Assembly: GCF_002909235.1 (NCBI RefSeq)
Contig: NZ_PHQQ01000005.1
Location: forward strand, 124,001-188,000
DNA: 64,000 bases
DNA from: Arenibacter catalasegens
GTDB taxonomy: Bacteria > Bacteroidota > Bacteroidia > Flavobacteriales > Flavobacteriaceae
Direction of reading: 5' to 3'
In this document: in pieces, positions 44,703 through 53,746 of the stretch
Numbering within the stretch: position 1 is the stretch's first letter
Layout of the letters: each line of letters opens with the position of its first letter
Position numbers and translations under genes: made by a program
Notes under the pieces: generated by a model
What the model saw: the letters and a program-made list of their open reading frames with translations, nothing else
What the model was told of the DNA's origin: nothing
Database searches by the model: none

Positions 44703-45307
44703 TGAACAAGGAGCCTAACATAGCTATTTTGATTATGGCAGCCGGGACTTCCTCCCGTATGAAGGCCATTAAACAATTATTGCCTTGGGGAAATACTACT
44801 CTAATCGGTAATGCCTTTAAAAATGCCCAAAATTCGAATGCTACTAGCATATGCACCGTCTTAGGGGCCTATAAAGAGGAAATACTACAAGAAACCGACT
44901 TTGATCTAATAGATGCTATTTATAATCCCGATTGGAAAATGGGATTGGGGAATTCCATTGCTTGTGGCACAAAGCATCTGCTAGAACAAGATCAGGAGTA
45001 TGATGGTATTTTAGTGATGCTGTGCGACCAACCTTTTATAGATCGGCAGTATTTAAATACACTGATAGACAATTTTATAAACTCCAATCATACTATTGTG
45101 GCCACGAACTATACCAATAGGGTAGGAGTACCCGCTATTTTCGGAAAAATCCATTTTGAAGCCCTACAGACATTGGATTCGGATTTTGGAGCCAAGGACA
45201 TCATCAAAACCCATATAAATAGTGCCCTGACAATTAGCCCGAACGGAAAAGAGGTAGATATTGATACCATGGAAGAATACGAGCGGCTGCTTAAGAGTGA
45301 ACAGTGA
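44702..45307 (+). CDS. mocA: MocA-type molybdenum cofactor cytidylyltransferase
   Basis: A 201-residue nucleotidyltransferase, starting at ATG 44702. Motifs are ILIMAAGTSSRMKAIKQLLP (nucleotide loop), GLGNSIACGTKHLL, VMLCDQPFIDRQYL (metal Asp) and VGVPAIFGKIHFEAL. The AAGTSSRMxxxKQLLP pattern fits the CTP-using family that makes the cytosine dinucleotide cofactor needed by xanthine-oxidase-type enzymes. It is the last gene of the unit. Confidence 0.88.
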   Translation: MNKEPNIAILIMAAGTSSRMKAIKQLLPWGNTTLIGNAFKNAQNSNATSICTVLGAYKEEILQETDFDLIDAIYNPDWKMGLGNSIACGTKHLLEQDQEYDGILVMLCDQPFIDRQYLNTLIDNFINSNHTIVATNYTNRVGVPAIFGKIHFEALQTLDSDFGAKDIIKTHINSALTISPNGKEVDIDTMEEYERLLKSEQ

Positions 45308-45362
45308 TCAGTTTCAAGGTTTAAGGTTCAAAGTTCCTAATTATTTAATCCAAAAACTATTA

Positions 45363-45399
45363 GCGTCATTGCGATGAGCTAGGGCGAAGAAGCAATCTC
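45363..45399. repeat. REP-like element (CGTCATTGCG...GCAATCTC type)
   Basis: CGTCATTGCG followed within 20 bases by AGCAATCTC belongs to the same family as the hairpin at 50221-50268, where the order is reversed. Confidence 0.55.
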
Positions 45400-45590
45400 T
45401 TTCTTACAGAGTAGGCGGTGGTAGTTTCAGGGTTCAAGATTCAATTTGTATAAGAACTGAATTAAAGTGAAACTCAAAACAATTCTTATAACACTATTGC
45501 TATTGAATCCATGATATGGATATTTTTTTTACTTCTCTCTTCGTGTTGTCGGCTATAAAGTATAAATTTAGAATCTAATCCAATGTTGGC

Positions 45591-46685
45591 ATGTCCTTAA
45601 AAAATTTATCCCTTGTTTTTATTTTACAAATAGCTTTTACGACTACGCTATTATCCCAAGACATGAGTTTTGAGGAGTACAATCCGGTATCTACCCTTAA
45701 AGTTCCAGGGGAGGAAATCCACAGGGCAAAATTTCCATTTATAGATGTACATGGTCACCAGTATCAAATGCCAGCCCAGGACCTCTCCCTGCTTATCGCC
45801 GATATGGATAAGCTCAATTTGGGAATCATGGTCAATCTAAGTGGCGGGTCGGGAGAACGGATTAAACAATCCCTGCAAAATATCAAGGATCATTATCCCA
45901 ACAGGTTTGCTGTCTTTGCCAACGTAGATTTTGATGGAGTAGGCAAAGCTGGTTGGTCCGAGAAGGCTGTTGCGCAACTGGAAGCCGATATTAAAAACGG
46001 CGCCAAGGGACTTAAGGTGTACAAGAGTTTAGGATTAAGGGATACAGATACCTCAGGAAAACGATTGGCCGTAGATGATGACCGCTTAAGTGCTATATGG
46101 GAGAAATGTGCGGAAATGGGCGTACCCGTTCTTATTCACTCCGCCGATCCCAAACCATTTTGGGATGAGGTAAATTCAGATAATGAAAGGTGGTTGGAAC
46201 TTAAGACACATCCCCGCAGAAAACGTTCAGCAACAGATCCAGCCTCCTGGGAGCAAATTATTGGGGAGCAACACAACATGTTCAAAAAACACCCTAAGAC
46301 CAAGTTTATCAATGCCCATATGGGATGGTATGCGAACGATTTGGGCACCTTGGGGAAATTATTGGACGAATTGCCCAATATGTATGTGGGTATAGGAGCC
46401 ATTATTGCTGAATTGGGCAGACAACCTAAAAATGCACATAATTTTTTTGTAAAATATCAGGACAGGGTCCTTTTTGGTAAGGACAGTTGGAAACCTGAAG
46501 AATTTCCTACCTATTTCAGAGTATTGGAATCCGATGACGAATATTTCCCTTATCATAAGAAATACCATGCCTTCTGGGCCATGTATGGAATGGACTTGCC
46601 AGATGACGTACTCAAAAAACTATATTACAAGAATGCGCTTAAACTCATTCCTGGATTGGACAAGACCTTATTTCCCAAAGATTAA
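45591..46685 (+). CDS. Amidohydrolase family protein, secreted
   Basis: A 364-residue protein with signal peptide MSLKNLSLVFILQIAFTTTL LSQ. Amidohydrolase-2-type motifs are FIDVHGHQYQMP (HxH), LKVYKSLGL with a metal Lys candidate, VLIHSADPKPFW, NAHMGWYANDL and LFGKDSWKPEE with the final Asp. It probably hydrolyses a C-N or C-C bond in a carboxylated substrate in the periplasm. It lies 283 bp after the molybdoenzyme cluster, separated by a REP-like element, so a shared pathway is only a possibility. Confidence 0.86.
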   Translation: MSLKNLSLVFILQIAFTTTLLSQDMSFEEYNPVSTLKVPGEEIHRAKFPFIDVHGHQYQMPAQDLSLLIADMDKLNLGIMVNLSGGSGERIKQSLQNIKDHYPNRFAVFANVDFDGVGKAGWSEKAVAQLEADIKNGAKGLKVYKSLGLRDTDTSGKRLAVDDDRLSAIWEKCAEMGVPVLIHSADPKPFWDEVNSDNERWLELKTHPRRKRSATDPASWEQIIGEQHNMFKKHPKTKFINAHMGWYANDLGTLGKLLDELPNMYVGIGAIIAELGRQPKNAHNFFVKYQDRVLFGKDSWKPEEFPTYFRVLESDDEYFPYHKKYHAFWAMYGMDLPDDVLKKLYYKNALKLIPGLDKTLFPKD

Positions 46686-46703
46686 CAGCGCTTTTAAATG
46701 CGA

Positions 46704-46844
46704 CTATTTCCTATCTACAGGTTTTTGAATCTTTTCCAATTGTCCATATTCCTGAAAAATACCACATGAAATTGGTTTTTTAACTAGGGATTGGACTTTT
46801 CTTCTTTTGGCCAAAGCTTCAATTTGAGGTGATAAAAATGACAT
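46704..46844 (-). CDS. Small basic protein ORF, 46 aa
   Basis: The ORF starts MSFLSPQIEALAKRRKVQSL and is Lys/Arg-rich, ending PVDRK, with a single Cys. A promoter-like AT-rich upstream region and a compact ORF fit a small gene. Convergent to the amidohydrolase gene. No family recognised; it could be spurious. Confidence 0.35.
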   Translation of the reverse strand: MSFLSPQIEALAKRRKVQSLVKKPISCGIFQEYGQLEKIQKPVDRK

Positions 46845-47108
46845 ATTCGACTATTTTTTGTGATATAAAATTACATTTTTTATAGAACGCCAAGGAAATT
46901 AAATTGTTGTTTTAATGTTAATTTTTTTTCTCGTTTTTTATATTGCCTAAATTCCATTGAGCTTCTATTTCACAACATCCCACATTTAAATGTACCCCTA
47001 TAATGTTTCACTAATATTTAACAGTTAAAAGGCTACGATTTTATATTTTTCCATAAAAATTGAACCTCTGCCATACATTTTCCGTAGGTATGGTAAAATC
47101 AAGTTTCT

Positions 47109-47654
47109 GTGTATCAAAAGGATCGAAAAGGCTTAAAGCCGTGGTTGTTTAAAAGTATAGCTGTCTTCATTGCCTTATGCTATCTTATAGTGCCTTTACA
47201 GCAGGGGTTAACGGAACTGATGCACTTTTTATCACATTCTTTTGATCATGTTAGCCAACATCATTCCATTGCCTCCCATTCCCATGGTTTTAACGACCAC
47301 GACTGGCAGAATAAAGTCCAAACCAGAACGTCATCCTATACATTGGAAGCCCATGAACATATAGAATCGAACGAAATAGGCCTCCACGACCATCCTCACC
47401 CACACAATCCGGATAACCATGGGCATGAGATTATAGATTTTATGAGTATGGCATTTAGTGCTTCAGCCCCAACCCATCAAGACAACGACAAGTTTCAGGT
47501 ACAACCCGAATTGGACAAGCATCTAGTGGTTAATGATTACAAAACTTCCCCAGCTATCCCGACTTTTAAAAAATCATATTTTTCCAACATCAAGGAAAAC
47601 ACTTCAAAAGGAATTCAAACCTTAATTCTACCTCCTCCAAAACCACTTTGCTGA
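47109..47654 (+). CDS. Histidine-rich membrane-anchored protein
   Basis: A 181-residue protein from GTG 47109. One N-terminal hydrophobic segment (about 15-35) anchors it; the rest faces the periplasm and is rich in His: MHFLSHSFDHVSQHHSIASH, HSHGFNDHD and HDHPHPHNPDNHGHE. This is a metal-binding composition, as in zinc, nickel or copper handling proteins. The C-terminus is PPPKPLC. It stands directly before a TonB receptor (213 bp to the chosen start), which suggests they work together in metal uptake. No named family is certain. Confidence 0.75.
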   Translation: MYQKDRKGLKPWLFKSIAVFIALCYLIVPLQQGLTELMHFLSHSFDHVSQHHSIASHSHGFNDHDWQNKVQTRTSSYTLEAHEHIESNEIGLHDHPHPHNPDNHGHEIIDFMSMAFSASAPTHQDNDKFQVQPELDKHLVVNDYKTSPAIPTFKKSYFSNIKENTSKGIQTLILPPPKPLC

Positions 47655-47866
47655 TTTAGTAGTGTACAATAATTTTGAAAGGTAACCAATGTCCAATTCT
47701 GGAACTAGTTGGTTTGCTACTTCATTATTATTGTCCAATCCCAAGATACTTTAAAGAAAAGGCATTCTTCTTCATCCTATTCACGGCTACGCCCATGAAC
47801 AGGATAAGCATGCCCTATAAATATATCAAGAATAGCAGATGGCTATTCGGCACAAAACTTAAAACA

Positions 47867-50095
47867 ATGATTAAAAATACACTAGTCGTATTACTTCTTT
47901 TTCTTTCTGTAACCCTAAATGCCCATACCATTAACGGATCAATAATGAACCAGGACAAAGCGCCCTTAAGCGGAGTAGGGGTTTATAACAAGAATACGGG
48001 CAATTATACCTACAGCAATAGTTCGGGAGCCTTTAGCCTCGCAAACGTTACCAACAATGACCATATCTATTTTTACAGTCTCGGTTTTAAGAACAAAGAA
48101 CTGCTCATAACCGAAAGTCAATTGGACACCACATTTGAGATAATTTTGGAGGAGGCTGCAGTTTCTTTGGATCAAGTAGTATTGGTATCCAATATAAATG
48201 CCATGAGCAGCTTTGTTAATGTGAACGTTAAATCCGATCCGGTAAAATCCTCCCAAGAAATCCTAAGGAAAGTACCTGGCCTCATCATTGGGCAGCATGC
48301 CGGTGGGGGCAAGGCCGAACAAATATTCCTAAGAGGTTTTGATATAGATCACGGTACGGATATCGCTATAAATGTGGATGGTTTGCCCGTAAACATGGTA
48401 TCCCATGCCCATGGCCAGGGTTATGCCGATATGCACTTCATAATTCCGGAAACCATAGATAATATAGATTTTGGAAAGGGTCCGTATTATGCCGACAAGG
48501 GAAACTTCAATACCGCTGGATATGTAGATTTGACCACCAAGAAGACCTTGGATAAAAATATGCTAAGCTTGGAAGCCGGAAAATACAACACATTAAGGGG
48601 CTTGGGAATGTTCAAGCTTTTGGAAAGTGATGATAACAATGCTTATATCGCCTCTGAATATATGATTTCCGATGGAGTTTTTGAAGCACCACAGAATTTC
48701 AACCGGATAAATGTAATGGGGCGTTACAATCACAGGGATAATAACGGAAATGAGATGAATCTAACCGCCTCGCACTTTCAAAGCAAATGGGACGCTTCAG
48801 GGCAGATTCCACAACGTGCAGTTGAGAATGGCACTATTGGAAGGTTTGGTGCCATAGACGATACGGAGGGAGGCAATACCAGTCGTACCAACCTTTTAAT
48901 AAACCACCAAAAACAATTGGACCAGCATAGCCAATTCAAGTCCAAGTTCTTTATTTCTAATTATGACTTTGAACTGTACTCCAATTTTACATTTTTCCTA
49001 GAAGACCCTGTGAATGGCGATCAAATAAAACAAAAGGAAAATAGAACCTTGATAGGAGGTGAAACAAGTTATGACAGAACCATACACTTAGAAAATAATT
49101 CACAGTTCAGATTCAATACAGGTGTAGGGTTTAGATATGACGACGTAAATGAGGTAGAGCTTTCCCGTACCTTGAACAGAAAGACGACCCTTGAGCGACT
49201 TGCTTTTGGCAATATTGATGAACTAAATGCCTATGGGTTTTTGAATATAAACTACAAAATTAACCAGTGGAACATTAACCCAGGTGTCCGATTGGATTAT
49301 TTAAAATTCGATTATGAAAATTTAATAACGGAGGCCTATGACCAAAAGAGTGAAAACAAACTTGTTATCAGTCCAAAATTAAATGCCATTTTCCAGGCGT
49401 CCCAAGATGTACAGTTTTATGCAAAAACAGGTATTGGCTTTCATTCCAATGACACAAGGGTTGTGACGGCCAATAATGGTGAAAGGATATTGCCTTTGGC
49501 ATTTGGAGCCGATATTGGCACCATTTACAAGCCTAAAGACCGATTGGTATTAAACATGGCTTTGTGGCAACTCTTTCTAGAGCAAGAGTTTGTATATGTG
49601 GGGGATGCGGGAATTGTTGAACCCAGTGGCAAGACCCAACGCTTTGGGGTCGACTTTGGAGCTCGATACCAGCTTACAGATTGGCTATATGCTTATGGTG
49701 ATATCAACTACACCTATGCCAGAAGTACCGAAGAACCTGAAGGCCAAGATTATATTCCCTTGTCCCCAGACCTAACTTCCTCTGGTGGACTTACCTTTAA
49801 GGGCTTAAGGAACTTTTCAGGAGGAATAAATTACCGCTTTATCAAGGATCGGCCTGCCAATGAAGACAACTCCATTCTGGCGGAAGGGTATTTGGTGACC
49901 GATTTTAATATCAACTACACCTTTAAAAATTGGAGTTTGGGGATAATTATCGATAACCTATTTGATACCGAATGGAACGAGACGCAATTTGCAACAACCA
50001 GCAGATTATTTAACGAACCAAGTCCTGTGGAAGAAATCCATTCTACACCAGGGACACCTTTTTTTGCTAGGGGGAAAGTATCGGTAAGTTTTTAA
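47867..50095 (+). CDS. TonB-dependent receptor
   Basis: The start is ATG 47867 (MIKNTLVVLLLFLSVTLNAH, a signal peptide); upstream codons back to 47675 are unlikely to be used. The 742-residue product has a carboxypeptidase-like N-domain (about 20-105), a plug domain (about 110-235: SSQEILRKVPGLIIGQHAGG, FLRGFDIDHGTDIAINVDGL) and a barrel up to the C-terminal VSF. The plug has HAHGQGYADMH, a His-containing loop. With the His-rich neighbour it is probably a metal or metal-chelate importer driven by TonB. The substrate is inferred. Confidence 0.88.
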   Translation: MIKNTLVVLLLFLSVTLNAHTINGSIMNQDKAPLSGVGVYNKNTGNYTYSNSSGAFSLANVTNNDHIYFYSLGFKNKELLITESQLDTTFEIILEEAAVSLDQVVLVSNINAMSSFVNVNVKSDPVKSSQEILRKVPGLIIGQHAGGGKAEQIFLRGFDIDHGTDIAINVDGLPVNMVSHAHGQGYADMHFIIPETIDNIDFGKGPYYADKGNFNTAGYVDLTTKKTLDKNMLSLEAGKYNTLRGLGMFKLLESDDNNAYIASEYMISDGVFEAPQNFNRINVMGRYNHRDNNGNEMNLTASHFQSKWDASGQIPQRAVENGTIGRFGAIDDTEGGNTSRTNLLINHQKQLDQHSQFKSKFFISNYDFELYSNFTFFLEDPVNGDQIKQKENRTLIGGETSYDRTIHLENNSQFRFNTGVGFRYDDVNEVELSRTLNRKTTLERLAFGNIDELNAYGFLNINYKINQWNINPGVRLDYLKFDYENLITEAYDQKSENKLVISPKLNAIFQASQDVQFYAKTGIGFHSNDTRVVTANNGERILPLAFGADIGTIYKPKDRLVLNMALWQLFLEQEFVYVGDAGIVEPSGKTQRFGVDFGARYQLTDWLYAYGDINYTYARSTEEPEGQDYIPLSPDLTSSGGLTFKGLRNFSGGINYRFIKDRPANEDNSILAEGYLVTDFNINYTFKNWSLGIIIDNLFDTEWNETQFATTSRLFNEPSPVEEIHSTPGTPFFARGKVSVSF

Positions 50096-50119
50096 TTGAA
50101 GTTGTACTCAACTTTTTAG

Positions 50120-50152
50120 CTCCTTTCCCTTAAGTGGGGAAGGAGTTTTTTT
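50120..50152 (+). terminator. Terminator after the TonB receptor gene
   Basis: Arms CTCCTTTCCC (50120-50129) and GGGGAAGGAG (50136-50145), one mismatch, followed by seven T. Confidence 0.8.
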
Positions 50153-50299
50153 AAAATTAACGGCTTTTTAAAACCCTTAAGAGTTGTCTTACCAGAATTA
50201 TAGGTACACATCATTTGGCAGATTGCCGCGCTAGGCCTGCCTGACGGCTAGGCAGGCTCGCAATGACGAATCACCGATAACTGTTTACTTACCATCAAG

Positions 50300-50346
50300 A
50301 GTTCTCGATACAAAATACCTGCCGGCATTTCACTCGAACTGACGGG
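50300..50346. repeat. REP copy 1 (AGTTCTCGA family)
   Basis: A 47-bp imperfect palindrome with outer arms AGTTC-TCGA/TCGAACT and an inner stem CCTGCCGG-like centre; the end carries GACGGG. Confidence 0.7.
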
Positions 50347-50405
50347 CTCTCAACTTTCCACTGCCCACTGAATACTGATTACTGTTCACTGTTCACTCCA
50401 TCAAG

Positions 50406-50450
50406 AGTTCTCGAAACAAAATGCCCATTGGCATTTCACTCGAACTGACG
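50406..50450. repeat. REP copy 2
   Basis: Same outer arms, with inner stem ATGCC/GGCAT around a short loop. Confidence 0.7.
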
Positions 50451-50549
50451 ATAGTACTTTTCTTCGTCGATGAAATTTCCACTGTAAACTGTTCACTGAT
50501 TACTGTTCACTGAATTCTGTTTACTGTTTACTGCCAAATCTCAAACAAC

Positions 50550-50596
50550 AGTTCTCGATACTAAATGCCTACTGGAATTTCACTCGAACTGACGGG
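50550..50596. repeat. REP copy 3
   Basis: Same family; the inner stem is partly broken (ATGCC with GGAAT). Confidence 0.7.
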
Positions 50597-51035
50597 ATGT
50601 AATCTATTCACTTCTAACTATTTAATATTCAATACCAACTATTAGTCGATTATTATTTACTTCGATTTCGACTACGCTCAATCTCCGTTAGAACTTTCGA
50701 CTTTAAACTTTGAACCATTATTTATGGACTACCCTTTACAATTAAATAATTGCCGAAATACACTTGCTACTGCAGGAATTGGACTGATTTTTTCAATTGG
50801 TTAAAAACTAAAGACTCCTCCCTTGTGACGAAGGGAGGTGGCTTCGCCATAAGCGAAGACGGAGGGTTATGAAATCCCAAGGTTTAGACATGAAATCATG
50901 TAAGTGAATAGATCTAGGGTCTGGGGCTTCAAACTCCCCTCCCGATAGTTACCGGGACTTTCCCCACTGTTGGCGGGCAATTCATTCCCCTCTTCGTTCC
51001 AAGAGGGGAGCCTAAAGGCTCGTCACCCCTTCATG

Positions 51036-51082
51036 AGTTCTCGATACAAAATGCCTACTGGCATTTCACTCGAACTGACGGG
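51036..51082. repeat. REP copy 4
   Basis: Same family with intact inner stem ATGCC-TACT-GGCAT. Confidence 0.7.
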
Positions 51083-51457
51083 TTTTAAATCGCTCACTAT
51101 CAAATTAATACCGTTTACTGTTTTAGAGGAAGGAGCTATTATTTTCGTCATTCTTTCAAACTACCCCCCAGACAGCTATAAAAAGGATATGACCCTTATA
51201 TATGCAGGAGCTACTAGTGCGATTTCTCATATTCATTCGAAATGACTTTCTATTTTCAATATTCAACTTTTATCTAAATATAGTTTCCCACTTCAATCAT
51301 ACGGACTCAATGGTCACTTCGATATGAGCCTATTTTTAGGGCTCCCGATAGCTATCGGGAGAGAAGTCGCACATCCTAGGCATTCCGATTTTGACTACGC
51401 TCAATCTCTTTAGAACTTTCGACTTTGAACTTTATAACTTTATAACTTTATGCCTTC

Positions 51458-53575
51458 CTATAAAATCTTCTCTTTTTCAATTACACTAAGTGCCAGTCTG
51501 ATGGTAGAATATTCCAATTTTTCTTCAAAATACTCGTAATACGGTTTTAAGGCATCAGGATCTTTAAGCTCTTTCTTGGCTTGGGCTACTAATCCTATGG
51601 TTTCCTTATCCACAAACTCATAAATAGCCACATCCTTACCGTCCGAATAGAGTTTGGCCAGATGGGAAAAAATCGTAGTGGGCTTTAATTTCCTTAACTC
51701 GGCTATTTCTTCAATACTCTTTCCTTCTTTATAAAGATCATAAGTATCCTGGTAGGTGTGCGACTTCTTCTTTTTCTTTACTTTTTCTGCTTGGAAGGCC
51801 TTGATCTCTTGAATAAATAGGTCTCCGTACACTTCCAATTTACGTTGGCCAACTCCATTTATTTCCATTAGTTCTTCCTCACTAGTAGGCCTTTCGGCTT
51901 CCATTTCTTTTAAGGTAGCATCGTTGAAAACTAAATAAGCGGGGATATTCTCCTCCAAAGAAATTTGGAACCTTAATAATCGTAGGCGTTCAAATAGAGA
52001 GTTTTTAGTTGCTGGCTTCTTGGCTTTTTGTTCTTTTTCCAGGGCCATCCTTTCCTCTTTTTTGATCGGTTTGCTCAACATCACCTTTGTCTTGCCAAAT
52101 AGGACATCTTTGGAATAGGGGGTTAGCTGTAAAACATTGTTCTTGTGAAAGGCAATCTCACAGAAACCCTGATTTATAAGTTGAATAGCGTAATGCTGCC
52201 AATCGTTCCAAGAAATATCCTTTCCAATTCCAAAGGTTTTGATTTCCTGATAATTTTTATCCAACACGGCCGCATTTTGGGCACCCCTTAAAACATCGAT
52301 TACAATTCCCGTAGCTTCCGATTCTTTTAATCGGGCTATGGTGGATAATATTTTTTGGGCGATTATGGTACCATCAAAAAATTGGGGCGGATTTTTACAG
52401 ACATCGCAATTACCGCAATCCTTCACTAAAAACTCACCAAAATAACTTAGCAAAATCTTTCTTCTACAGGTGGATGCCTCGGAGAACTGTTTCATTCTAT
52501 CCAATTTGGCCAATTGTACCTCCTCATTTGCCGCACCCGATGCAAATCGTTGCAACTGGATAACATCCCCATAACTGTGGAACAAAAGGGCCTTTGCCGG
52601 TAATCCGTCCCTACCGGAGCGTCCTATCTCTTGATAGTAACCCTCAATGTTCTTGGGCATATTATAATGAATCACCCATCGTACATTGGATTTATCTATT
52701 CCCATTCCAAAGGCAATGGTGGCGCATACGATCTGGGTCTTATCAAAAATAAAACTCTCCTGCACCTTGCTACGACTATCAAAATCCAAGCCTGCATGAT
52801 AGGCCGCTGCTTTAATGCCGTTGTCCAAAAATTTAGCTACCAAGGTCTCGGTTGATTTTCGACTCAAGCAATAAATAATACCAGATTCATTAGGTCTTTT
52901 CTTTATAAATTCAAGTATTTGGGATACCCTGTCATGGGCCGCCCTCACTTCTAAAGCAATATTTTTCCTGTCAAAGGAGGCCAAAAATTGTTTTGCCTTG
53001 GGTATCTTCAACTGCGCCAAAATATCCTGTCTAGTAGCCTTATCCGCTGTTGCCGTTAAAGCAATTACAGGGGTGAGGGGTAGGGTACTTTTTAAAAATC
53101 CCAATTGTTGGTAAGAAGGTCTAAAATCGTGCCCCCATGAGGAAATACAATGCGCCTCATCTACAGCCACACAACTTATAAATTCTTCCTTTAAAATAGG
53201 GGAGAGGCCCTGTAAACTTTCAGGGGCCACATAAAGCAATTTCAATTCCCCTTTATGGGTCCTGTCCAATATTTCCTGCTGTTCTTCGGCGGACTGGCTA
53301 CTATTAAAAAATGCTGCCGGGATACCATTGGCCTTTAGTCCGTCCACTTGGTCCTTCATCAGTGCAATTAATGGAGAAATAACCAAGGTGGTTCCTTTAA
53401 ATAAGAGGGCTGGCAATTGAAAACAAATGGATTTTCCCCCACCAGTAGGCATGATCACCAAACAATCCTTCTTATTTAGTACAGAAGTAATAATCTCCTC
53501 TTGTTGATCTCTAAAGCGATCAAAACCAAAGTATTTTTTAAGATAGGGGTATAATTCGTTCTGGAAATCGGGCAT
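51458..53575 (-). CDS. recQ: ATP-dependent DNA helicase RecQ
   Basis: A RecQ helicase with start at ATG 53575 (MPDFQNELYPYLKKYFGFDR); an ATG 39 bp upstream adds 13 residues. The helicase core has FRDQQEEII, Walker A MPTGGGKSICFQLP, DEAHCISSWGHDFRP, TATADK and a motif VI IGRSGRDG. The zinc-binding domain has CRRKILLSYFGE and CGNCDVC. RQC and HRDC domains follow (about 470-620, including TSEEELMEINGVGQRKLEVY), and a C-terminal winged/HTH segment (HTYQDTYDLYKEGKSIEEIA) at about 630-680. It unwinds recombination intermediates. Size and domain order match Bacteroidota RecQ. Confidence 0.95.
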   Translation of the reverse strand: MPDFQNELYPYLKKYFGFDRFRDQQEEIITSVLNKKDCLVIMPTGGGKSICFQLPALLFKGTTLVISPLIALMKDQVDGLKANGIPAAFFNSSQSAEEQQEILDRTHKGELKLLYVAPESLQGLSPILKEEFISCVAVDEAHCISSWGHDFRPSYQQLGFLKSTLPLTPVIALTATADKATRQDILAQLKIPKAKQFLASFDRKNIALEVRAAHDRVSQILEFIKKRPNESGIIYCLSRKSTETLVAKFLDNGIKAAAYHAGLDFDSRSKVQESFIFDKTQIVCATIAFGMGIDKSNVRWVIHYNMPKNIEGYYQEIGRSGRDGLPAKALLFHSYGDVIQLQRFASGAANEEVQLAKLDRMKQFSEASTCRRKILLSYFGEFLVKDCGNCDVCKNPPQFFDGTIIAQKILSTIARLKESEATGIVIDVLRGAQNAAVLDKNYQEIKTFGIGKDISWNDWQHYAIQLINQGFCEIAFHKNNVLQLTPYSKDVLFGKTKVMLSKPIKKEERMALEKEQKAKKPATKNSLFERLRLLRFQISLEENIPAYLVFNDATLKEMEAERPTSEEELMEINGVGQRKLEVYGDLFIQEIKAFQAEKVKKKKKSHTYQDTYDLYKEGKSIEEIAELRKLKPTTIFSHLAKLYSDGKDVAIYEFVDKETIGLVAQAKKELKDPDALKPYYEYFEEKLEYSTIRLALSVIEKEKIL

Positions 53576-53746
53576 GGGTATCGGTAAAACTGTTGAGAGC
53601 CCGAAATTAATCATAATTGAAGCATCATTACAAATTTAATGGGGTTAAAATCCTCAAAAATAAATCAAAATTGAAAGTAACTCCCTAGCTGATCTTAGCC
53701 TAAAAATGTTAAATTTATCCATTGCAAACCTTTATAATTTTTAATA

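Larger units (their letters stand above)
50209..51450. repeat. REP-like hairpin field, no gene
   Basis: This gene-free 1.2 kb holds several unrelated repeat families: a hairpin at 50221-50268 (GATTGCC...CAATGACG), four copies of an AGTTCTCGA...CTCGAACTG element (50300, 50406, 50550, 51036), two copies of CGACTACGCTCAATC...GAACTTTCGAC (50663-50714 and 51386-51432), strings of CTGTTCACTG-like tracts (50358-50534), and two Gly-rich palindromes (50820-50866 and 51338-51362). The spacing is irregular, so it is not CRISPR. Short ORFs here are artefacts. Confidence 0.8.

Noticed and set aside
47675-47866. Upstream extension of the TonB receptor frame
   Set aside because: The start codon is not ATG and a good signal peptide begins at 47867; the extra 64 residues do not look like a receptor N-terminus.
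50300-51082. Possible CRISPR array
   Set aside because: Only four copies with irregular spacing (about 106, 144 and 486 bp), each an internal palindrome, and no cas gene in the window.
50970-51245. 91-codon ORF in the repeat field
   Set aside because: Composed of REP sequences in all its length; no protein-like pattern.
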